A stretch of DNA of 64,000 nucleotides from Segatella copri (GTDB taxonomy: Bacteria; Bacteroidota; Bacteroidia; Bacteroidales; Bacteroidaceae), in NCBI RefSeq assembly GCF_019249655.2, contig NZ_CP137557.1, positions 526,001 to 590,000 of the forward strand. Direction: 5' to 3'. Of this stretch, positions 58,185 through 64,000 are shown piece by piece. The first letter of the stretch is position 1. Each line of letters begins with the position of its first letter. The position numbers and the translations under genes are program-made. The notes beneath the pieces are model-generated. The model was not told where the DNA came from and made no database searches. It was given only the letters and a program-made list of their open reading frames with translations.

Positions 58185-59948
58185 ATGAAAACATGTAGAT
58201 TAATTTTGTTGTTGGTGATGGCTCTCTTCATCACCGCTTTTTCTAAGGCTCAATCAACGATGGATGTGAGCAAGTTCACCCGTTTGGATAACGACTTGAC
58301 GGCGCGTATCACTAAACCTGTGAGAGATAATGATGAGGGTAAGCTTTGTGCGCTGATTCGTGTGATAACCAATTTGAAGGACATCGAGTTTCGTGCTGAT
58401 GCCTTGGGCATAGTAAAGACGGAGCAGCACAATGGCGAGGTGTGGATTTATGTGCCTTATGGCGCCAGAAGTCTGTCTTTCGCTCATGAGGGTTATTTCC
58501 CTGTAGTGTATCAGTATGAGGGAAATATTGACGAAGGTGTGGTTTATGAATTGCGCCTGAAGAGCTATACTGCAGCAGAGACTGCTGCAGGAAGCAGCAC
58601 CAACACCCAGATGTTTGTTTTGAGCCATAATCCTGATGATGCTTCTGTCTTTGTTGACGGCGTTGAGGTGAAATCAGAGAATGGTGTGTTTGCTGCTATG
58701 ATGAGCAAGGGTAAGCATACTTACAAGGTTGAGGCAGACAAGTATGCTCCTCAGGAGGGAGATTTTGAGGTTACCAACGATATCGTGCGTGTTGATGCCA
58801 AGCTGAAGCCTCTCTTCGGACAGTTCACTCTCTATACTCTTCCTGTAGAAGGATTTGATGTCTTCCTCAATGGAAAGAATGTGGGTAAGTCTCCTTACCA
58901 GAGTGAGAAGATGGAACCTGGTAAATATCAGGTGAGACTGGAGAAGAACAAGTATTATGCCAAGGATACGCTTATCACCGTGCGCAAGGCAGAGACTACC
59001 AATTATACCTGTACCTTGACTTCGTTTGCCGATAGTCTTTTCTACAATCGCCGTTTGGGTGGTCGTGCAGTTTCCTTTGGCGTTTCTGCGGGTTATCTGA
59101 TGCCTACGGTGTCTACTTCTGCAGGTGGCAGCTTCGTGGGTAGTCCGTTGAACTATTCTTTTGCTGATTCTCGTGAGAATGCCAACTATAAGTCGGAGCA
59201 GGGCTTCACGGTAGGACTCCTGGCAGATATTCGTCTTTATAAGAACTTCTACCTGATGTCGGGTGTGAACTACACCTATTATAAATATAAGAATGCAGTG
59301 AATAATTCGCTGAAGGATTATACTTGCCGTGCCACCCAGTCGGCTGTTTATATCGGCAACAACGACTTTGATGTGGAGGAGGATTATACGATGCATACGC
59401 TTGAGGTGCCTCTCTTGCTGTCTTACCGTTTCGTGCTGACCAAGACGGGAAGCTTGCATCTCAATGCCGGTCCATTCGTGAGCTATGGCTTGAAGGCCAA
59501 CTTGAAGGTATCTGGCTCTACCAATACTTATGGTAATGTATATACCCGTATCGGACAGGATGTGCTGATGGATTCGCCTGTTGGTACTTTCAACAACAAC
59601 GAGCAGTTTAATTCAAGCCTTGATTTGTATAGCAAGACCATGACATTGAAGAAGACGGTTCAAAGCGGCGGAAGCTTAGGTGCCAATAACGAGGTGGAAC
59701 ATGTTTTTGACAAGTCTCCATACAATCGTTTCAACTATGGCTTGAAGTTTGGTGTAGCCTATGAGTTGAAGGGCTTCCAGTTGGGTGTTAATTATAATCT
59801 GATGTTGTCTAACATGGCAAACAAGGAATATTGGGAGAGTACCCGTCTTCCTATGTTCAATGGCTTGACAGGTGATAACAATATGAGCGGTTACAAGCAG
59901 CGCATCAATTCCATCGAGGTGAAGCTGGGCTACGTTCTGAGATATTAA
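58185..59948 (+). CDS. PEGA-domain outer-membrane barrel protein
   Basis: 587 residues. Signal peptide (about 1-22). The N-terminal domain (about 25-135) is shared with the 37730-38758 protein. Two PEGA-like domains follow (about 145-215, DASVFVDGVEVKSENG, and about 215-285, FDVFLNGKNVGKSPYQSEKMEPGKY). The C-terminal 290 residues are an 8- to 12-strand barrel (AVSFGVSAGYLMPTV, FTVGLLADIRLYKNFYLMSGVNYTYYKY, ending IEVKLGYVLRY). PEGA domains often mediate surface carbohydrate or cell-wall contacts. The gene follows the LPP20/NTF2-like gene by 68 bp in the same order as at 38-40 kb. Confidence 0.85.
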   Translation: MKTCRLILLLVMALFITAFSKAQSTMDVSKFTRLDNDLTARITKPVRDNDEGKLCALIRVITNLKDIEFRADALGIVKTEQHNGEVWIYVPYGARSLSFAHEGYFPVVYQYEGNIDEGVVYELRLKSYTAAETAAGSSTNTQMFVLSHNPDDASVFVDGVEVKSENGVFAAMMSKGKHTYKVEADKYAPQEGDFEVTNDIVRVDAKLKPLFGQFTLYTLPVEGFDVFLNGKNVGKSPYQSEKMEPGKYQVRLEKNKYYAKDTLITVRKAETTNYTCTLTSFADSLFYNRRLGGRAVSFGVSAGYLMPTVSTSAGGSFVGSPLNYSFADSRENANYKSEQGFTVGLLADIRLYKNFYLMSGVNYTYYKYKNAVNNSLKDYTCRATQSAVYIGNNDFDVEEDYTMHTLEVPLLLSYRFVLTKTGSLHLNAGPFVSYGLKANLKVSGSTNTYGNVYTRIGQDVLMDSPVGTFNNNEQFNSSLDLYSKTMTLKKTVQSGGSLGANNEVEHVFDKSPYNRFNYGLKFGVAYELKGFQLGVNYNLMLSNMANKEYWESTRLPMFNGLTGDNNMSGYKQRINSIEVKLGYVLRY

Positions 59949-59976
59949 TTTTATAAATCTATCATTAATAAGAAAT

Positions 59977-61332
59977 ATGCTTATGAAACGACTGATAAAT
60001 CGATTATGGCTACTTCCGCTCCTGCTGCTGCCATTGATGGTTTGTACATCATGCAGCGACGATGATGAGGCGGAGTCTGCATCGCGTAGCGGCATCCTGG
60101 GAGGCTGGTTCCTAGACTGGAGCTCCTCGGATAAGGCGATGTGGAATGAGATGACATTCAATGGAGATGGTACTTTCGCCTATTGTACTGTTACCAGCTC
60201 CGTAAAGGAAGAAATTAATCTGAAGGAAGCAGATACAAGTACCTATACCTATGATGGAAAGGTGCTGTCGTGTTTGTATAATTGGTCTATGGGCTCTAGT
60301 TCCACTGAGAAGCTTAGGGTAGATTATCTGGATAAATATACTTGCACGGTGGAAAATGAGGCTTATGGTGCGGTAGAAACCTATAGCCGAATCGTAGATA
60401 CCTATTATCTCAATGTGGGTGATGTAACTAATTTTGTTTACGAAGATCCTGATTTTTCGGCAACTTCTTATGTCTCTTCTGATTCAAGGATTGCCTTGGC
60501 TTCTGAAACGGGAGAAATTTCTGCCTTGAAGCGTGGTACTACCTATATCACGGCTCGTGCAGATGTGGGAGCTGTTACCATCAAGATTATCGTTTCCGAC
60601 AGAAAGTATGCCACCGATGAGTATGGAGATGATTTGACATTGAGCAAGCGTGAAATCGCAAAGAAGTATGGCAAGAATTACTTGGAGCTGCCTGCTTTGA
60701 ATGGCTGGCTGTATTATCCTGGTTATGTGGATATCAATGCCGTTATGTTCGTTTTCGATAAGAACGACAAGGTAAAGAAGGTTACTGCCCAATATTGGAC
60801 GGATATCGATCTGAGCAAGATTACCCAGTCGTTTGAGAATAAATATGAACGGGTTGGTGTTGAGGATGAAGGCTTTAATGCCTTTGTTGTCCATGGTGAC
60901 AAATGCAATTATTATGCTTATACAGATGTCAAGACTTCTACTGTTGGTTATGAGAAAATCGAGAGTGATTTCGAGAAATATGATGGTTGCGTCTCGTCTA
61001 CGGCTGACGAAATTGCCAAGCTGTTGGGCTATGAGTTGACAGAAGAGGACGATGGACTCATTAGTGTCCGTCTTTACGATGGTGATATGTATGAAAAAGC
61101 GCAAGTGTTATATGATACAGAAACGTTGACTCCACAAATTGTGGCCTTTACCTGCAAGGAGGGTGTAACACAACAGGAAGTATTGGATCTCGTGAAGGCT
61201 AGCTATCCGGTTTTCGTGGAAGACATGGGCTATTGCGAACGAGAGGATTGGTGGAACATGAGTAAGGTTATTTTCGTAACGGTGGGCACCGATAAGAATG
61301 GACATACTCAGGTGAAATATGTGAGATATTAA
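59977..61332 (+). CDS. Lipoprotein with Ig-like (Big_2-type) domain, member 1
   Basis: 451 residues. The lipobox VCTSCSDDDE (Cys about residue 25) has acidic residues at +2 to +5, as in surface-exported lipoproteins. A lipocalin-like beta domain (about 40-140, SRSGILGGWFLDWSSSD) is followed by an Ig-like Big_2 domain (about 145-205, YYLNVGDVTN, GEISALKRGTTYITARA). The remaining 245 residues match the downstream protein at 61345-62361 in pattern (IAKKYGKNY, VFDKNDKVKKVTAQY). The composition is AT-rich. Third gene of the operon; probably a surface-exposed lipoprotein of unknown role. Confidence 0.8.
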   Translation: MLMKRLINRLWLLPLLLLPLMVCTSCSDDDEAESASRSGILGGWFLDWSSSDKAMWNEMTFNGDGTFAYCTVTSSVKEEINLKEADTSTYTYDGKVLSCLYNWSMGSSSTEKLRVDYLDKYTCTVENEAYGAVETYSRIVDTYYLNVGDVTNFVYEDPDFSATSYVSSDSRIALASETGEISALKRGTTYITARADVGAVTIKIIVSDRKYATDEYGDDLTLSKREIAKKYGKNYLELPALNGWLYYPGYVDINAVMFVFDKNDKVKKVTAQYWTDIDLSKITQSFENKYERVGVEDEGFNAFVVHGDKCNYYAYTDVKTSTVGYEKIESDFEKYDGCVSSTADEIAKLLGYELTEEDDGLISVRLYDGDMYEKAQVLYDTETLTPQIVAFTCKEGVTQQEVLDLVKASYPVFVEDMGYCEREDWWNMSKVIFVTVGTDKNGHTQVKYVRY

Positions 61333-61344
61333 AATGTGAACGAT

Positions 61345-62361
61345 ATGAAGAAAATAATATATTTTTTGTTCTTGGCCATCTGTTGCGTGGCATGTGATTC
61401 GGATGATGATGTCATCAGGAAAACTTTTACCTGTAGCGATTTTGATGGAGAATGGCTTTGCTATGACGGGGAGAACGGGACTTCTGCAATAGATATGCAG
61501 TTGGTGGACAGAGGAAATTCCTATCGAGCTACCATCTTCACGGATATTTATTCCAATATGAATGTCTATGATTCTCAGTATGGCTTCTTCTCCTATTATA
61601 AGGCTTCCAATATGATCAGAATGCAGGTTCGTTCTCTGAAAAGCGAAGAAGTAAGCAGTGTGGATTATCTGTTGACAGATGTTGATGACTGTACGCTGAA
61701 ATTATGCAGCAAGAAGTTCAACTGCATTGATGTCTTTTATAAGGTTGTGGATAGCAGGGAGTTGGCTTTCGGTCAGACGGCTCAGATGGATATCTCTCAA
61801 ATATCATCATTTACGCCTTCTGAGTATCAGGTGCTCAATAATAATGTGGCTACTGTTGATGAAAGCGGATGCGTTACGGCTTGTGGCATAGGTTCTACTT
61901 TCGTGGTGGCCAAGGATGGCGACAAGCGGGTGGCTATGAAGATAACCGTGACATCACTTGTTGATGTTCATGCGGCAGAAGTATATGAAAGTGTTGATGA
62001 TGTGCTGGAGAAATATGGCAATCCGGATGTACAGGCTGACTTAGCCAATAATTCTGCAGGTATTCTTTATAAGAAGCCTAGTTTCGAGCCTACAGCTTCA
62101 GCCATTGAGTTCGACTATGACAAGACTTCAAGAAAAGTGACTAAGATTATGGTCAAATATAACTCTCAGGATAGTTTTGAAACTGATAAGAAATATATCG
62201 TGGATCATTTCTATGCCGTTGATTTGGGAGATATTTATTATTGTGACCAGGAAGACATATTGGCCTCAAAGGTACATATTCTTCCTTTCTTGAGTACAGA
62301 TGGAAATTATTACATCACTTATGGAAGTTCTACTTACTTCTTTACCTATGGTCACTATTAA
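61345..62361 (+). CDS. Lipoprotein with Ig-like domain, member 2
   Basis: 338 residues from ATG 61345; a GTG at 61336 is in frame but an ATG is available and gives a good signal (MKKIIYFLFLAICCVACDSDDD). The lipobox is CVACDSDDD. A beta domain (about 20-125) is followed by an Ig-like Big_2-type segment (about 130-195, ELAFGQTAQMDISQ, GCVTACGIGSTFVVAKDG), then a region matching the C-terminal half of the preceding protein (DDVLEKYGNPDVQ, IEFDYDKTSRKVTKIMVKY). The two lipoproteins appear to be tandem paralogues. Last gene of the operon; terminator at 62391-62424. Confidence 0.82.
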   Translation: MKKIIYFLFLAICCVACDSDDDVIRKTFTCSDFDGEWLCYDGENGTSAIDMQLVDRGNSYRATIFTDIYSNMNVYDSQYGFFSYYKASNMIRMQVRSLKSEEVSSVDYLLTDVDDCTLKLCSKKFNCIDVFYKVVDSRELAFGQTAQMDISQISSFTPSEYQVLNNNVATVDESGCVTACGIGSTFVVAKDGDKRVAMKITVTSLVDVHAAEVYESVDDVLEKYGNPDVQADLANNSAGILYKKPSFEPTASAIEFDYDKTSRKVTKIMVKYNSQDSFETDKKYIVDHFYAVDLGDIYYCDQEDILASKVHILPFLSTDGNYYITYGSSTYFFTYGHY

Positions 62362-62390
62362 AGATTGATTTTTTAGGATTGTCTTATGGG

Positions 62391-62424
62391 ATGGGGTGCG
62401 TCTGGTACGCACCCCATTTTTATT
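62391..62424 (+). terminator. Terminator of the 56-62 kb operon
   Basis: ATGGGGTGCGT (62391-62401) pairs with ACGCACCCCAT (62407-62417), 11 bp, followed by TTTTATTT. Confidence 0.85.
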
Positions 62425-62681
62425 TGACTGATCACTTATCTTTTTTTCTCTTTTTATCCATCACATCCCTCACGTTTTCTCTTTTTTTAATATTAACCAT
62501 TTGATAATTAGGTTATTATCTCTTTAGTCTAGCGTGATAGATAGACGAAATATTTACAATATCAATCACGCTATCGGTCACGATTTGCCCTCATGCCTCA
62601 CGATTTCCGGCTTCCTCTCTTCCAGAAAACGTTCTTTAATGCACGAAAGCCGGGACAAGGTCGAAAATTTTTGGGAAAAAG
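62425..62681. other. AT-rich intergenic region, no gene seen
   Basis: No convincing frame. A 69-codon frame beginning at 62593 reads across the promoter and leader of the next gene and is not supported. Short repeats TCACGATTTGCC and TCACGATTTCCG occur near 62577-62610. Confidence 0.5.
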
Positions 62682-62713
62682 CTTGCATTCGGCTTTAAAA
62701 TTTTGTATCTTTG
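62682..62713 (+). promoter_or_regulatory. Promoter of the DUF6078-like gene
   Basis: TTG at 62683-62685, a 20-bp spacer and TATCTTTG at 62706-62713. Transcription would start near 62719. Confidence 0.75.
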
Positions 62714-62716
62714 CAG

Positions 62717-62827
62717 TTGAAAGGTTATACGGAGCCATCTCTCACACGGATGATACCCTATGTTCCTTTTCAGAGAGTAGTCAACATAGATTCCACAATG
62801 GCTAATTACCACTGCGAAACCTTTTAA
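62717..62827 (+). ncRNA. Structured 5' leader or small RNA, unassigned
   Basis: Three nested helices fit the predicted transcript exactly. The outer one pairs TTGAAAGGTT (62717-62726) with AACCTTTTAA (62818-62827), including one G-U pair. The middle one pairs AGCCAT (62733-62738) with ATGGCT (62798-62803). The inner one pairs CTATGTT (62758-62764) with AACATAG (62783-62789). The outer stem begins at the predicted transcription start and closes 22 bp before the ATG. I do not recognise a known riboswitch. Confidence 0.5.
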
Positions 62828-62849
62828 TCAACTTTCAATTTATTTTTTT

Positions 62850-63302
62850 ATGAAGTTAAATCTTAATGATCCAAAGTTCATCAACAGTCTGGTGGACTAC
62901 CATTGGATGTACTGTTTCAATGCCGAATGTCCTCGCGCCGCTGAGTGCATCCGATTCATTACGGCAAAGTTCAAGCCCGCCGATGTTACTTCCGGCAATG
63001 CAGTTTATCCCGATGCAAACCTCCACGGACCTTGCACCAACTTTATGCGTGTGCGCCAGTTTAAGGCGACATGGGGCTTCACTCACCTCTACGACCAGGT
63101 GAAGCATAGTGATGTGCAGACCATCAAGTTCCGGGTAATGGATATCGTGGGCAACCGTACCACCTATTATCGTGTGCACCGAGGCGAGAAGCATCTTACG
63201 CCAGAGCAGCAGGAGCAGGTGAAGAACCTCTTTGCCAGCTATGGTTATGGGGAACCTACCTACGACCATTATGCCGAAGAAATCGGATTCACTTACGAGT
63301 AA
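62850..63302 (+). CDS. DUF6078-like conserved hypothetical protein
   Basis: 150 residues, soluble. Conserved-looking features are WMYCFNAECPRAAECIRF, with two to three cysteines that may bind metal, and NLHGPCTNFMRV with a fourth. A C-terminal part (about 95-150) contains GNRTTYYRVHRGEK and an alpha-helical segment. The family (DUF6078-type in Bacteroidota) has no known function. The gene is preceded by a structured leader and followed by an iteron-like array. Confidence 0.72.
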   Translation: MKLNLNDPKFINSLVDYHWMYCFNAECPRAAECIRFITAKFKPADVTSGNAVYPDANLHGPCTNFMRVRQFKATWGFTHLYDQVKHSDVQTIKFRVMDIVGNRTTYYRVHRGEKHLTPEQQEQVKNLFASYGYGEPTYDHYAEEIGFTYE

Positions 63303-63323
63303 TCTGATTTTGTTCCACGCGTT

Positions 63324-63389
63324 GGCACAAAGTGAGTCAACTAGTGGCATGAAGGGTTTCATGGCATGGCACAAAGTGTTTCAACGTCA
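63324..63389. repeat. Three 22-bp iteron-like tandem repeats
   Basis: Units begin at 63324, 63346 and 63368, exactly 22 bp apart, each opening GGCA. Units 1 and 3 share GGCACAAAGTG..TCAAC (16 of 18). Unit 2 (GGCATGAAGGGTTTCATG) matches unit 3 at 13 of 18 positions. GTTTCAAC and GTTGAAAC form an inverted pair at the 3' edge. They end 45 bp before the start of a VirE_N-like replication-type gene, the position expected of an origin or autoregulatory operator. Confidence 0.75.
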
Positions 63390-63433
63390 GAAACAGTTGA
63401 AACAGTTTTTGAATAAACTTTAAATAATTGACA

Positions 63434-64000
63434 ATGAAAATTACAATCACACATAGAAATAATAAGAACCAGCTCCTGGTCAGCACCAAGAGTCTGGAAC
63501 GATTCCTGGAGCGCATCGTGAACGATGATGCCAAGAATACCGTAGCCAACTTCCGTGAATATGTGCCTTGGCTCACCAATGGCTATGACGGGTACAAGAA
63601 CATGGCAAGCTGGATGCATGTTCACCCTGCTGCCGAATTTCAGAAATCGGAAAACGGACTCCTGAAGATGAAGCAGAATAACGGTGTTCTGCTGCTTACG
63701 TTTGTTAATATAGAGGAAGATGGAGGCGTGGATGCCGTCAAGCAGAAAGTGGCTAGTCTGCCTTCCACCCTCGCAGCCTTTATGGGAGCCGACGGCATCA
63801 GTCTGAATGTCTTGGTGAAATATGCTTTGGCTAAGGGAAGTCTGCCAGATAATGAGGTGGAGGCTGACAGAATTTATAAGCAGGCATTCCAGACTTTCGC
63901 TCCGCTTTATCAGATTCTGGTAAAGGCAACGATGCAGATGCCCGAGCCTTCCATCTACTCTGATTTCCTGTTCACCCAAGATGCTTCGCCCTATTATCGC
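63434..64000 (+). CDS. VirE_N (BT4734-like) domain protein, 5' end only
   Basis: The first 189 codons; the frame is open at the window edge. The sequence (MKITITHRNNKNQLLVSTK...) has the layout of the BT4734/VirE N-terminal domain, a primase-like fold: FxNIEEDGG in place of the acidic strand, then VKQKVASLPSTLAAFMGADGISLNVLVKY, AFQTFAPLYQILV and a C-terminal FTQDASPYY. The strict catalytic acid pair seems altered (LTFVNIEEDG rather than an IDLDHL-type strand). Such proteins usually continue into a DUF3987 or helicase domain and are found on mobile elements and as chromosomal single genes. Upstream iteron-like repeats support a replication link. Family assignment moderate. Confidence 0.65.
   Translation, partial: MKITITHRNNKNQLLVSTKSLERFLERIVNDDAKNTVANFREYVPWLTNGYDGYKNMASWMHVHPAAEFQKSENGLLKMKQNNGVLLLTFVNIEEDGGVDAVKQKVASLPSTLAAFMGADGISLNVLVKYALAKGSLPDNEVEADRIYKQAFQTFAPLYQILVKATMQMPEPSIYSDFLFTQDASPYYR

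Noticed and set aside
62593..62805. 70-codon frame before the DUF6078-like gene
   Set aside because: Overlaps a consensus promoter and the structured leader; no conserved features.
63323..63341. Sigma-54 -24 element TTGGCAC within the iteron-like array
   Set aside because: No TTGC or similar -12 element at the required 10-bp distance.

Overview
The window looks like a chromosomal segment of a Bacteroidales bacterium, most likely Prevotella/Segatella. The evidence is Bacteroidota-type promoters (TTTG or TTG, 19-21 bp, then TAnnTTTG) in front of many genes, ECF sigma/FecR-like/outer-membrane-receptor triads, fimbrillin-family lipoproteins, a DUF4249 lipoprotein beside a TonB receptor-like barrel, a PL11 rhamnogalacturonan lyase and a VirE_N-like protein. 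No rRNA, tRNA, CRISPR array or intact insertion sequence was seen.

Layout. 0-6.3 kb: a collapsed DEAD/DEAH helicase remnant, an RNase HI-type protein, argS, a secreted PL11 rhamnogalacturonan lyase and a 63-residue protein. 6.3-15.3 kb: a TolC / membrane-fusion protein / MacB-type permease / ATPase export operon facing an NtrB-like kinase and an NtrC-like sigma-54 activator. A matched pair of palindromic boxes and a near-consensus -24/-12 promoter precede tolC, and the same box lies upstream of the activator, so the parts form a plausible closed circuit. 15.3-22.2 kb: an STN-type outer-membrane barrel with its ECF sigma factor and FecR-like protein, then an opposite-strand TonB receptor preceded by a His/Cys-rich membrane protein. 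22.2-26.5 kb: two AAA ATPases of the DUF4143-type class around a TPR protein. Each ATPase is preceded by three direct repeats with an exact 33-bp period. 26.5-32.4 kb: a second receptor/FecR-like/sigma triad, a MATE transporter and a conserved small protein. 32.4-45.4 kb: an SF1 helicase, then a tight eight-gene minus-strand operon (fimbrillin, fimbrillin-LRR-BACON-M64 peptidase, fimbrillin, NTF2-like protein, barrel-like protein, LRR lipoprotein, putative DNA-binding protein, membrane Ser/Thr kinase). 45.4-51.1 kb: PfkB kinase, AspT/YidE-type antiporter, RluA-like pseudouridine synthase and EamA transporter. 51.2-55.5 kb: lipoprotein, TonB-type barrel and DUF4249 lipoprotein. 55.5-56.1 kb: two orphan 33-bp-period repeat arrays with no ATPase beside them. 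56.2-62.4 kb: a four-gene envelope operon paralogous to part of the 36-40 kb operon. 62.4-64 kb: a structured-looking leader, a DUF6078-like gene, three 22-bp iteron-like repeats and the start of a VirE_N-like replication protein.

The two strongest leads are (1) the family of 33-bp-period repeats, with a related core, overlapping or adjoining the promoters of AAA ATPase genes and also present as gene-less arrays, and (2) the self-contained sigma-54/two-component export circuit. All assignments are from reading the sequence; no database search was run.
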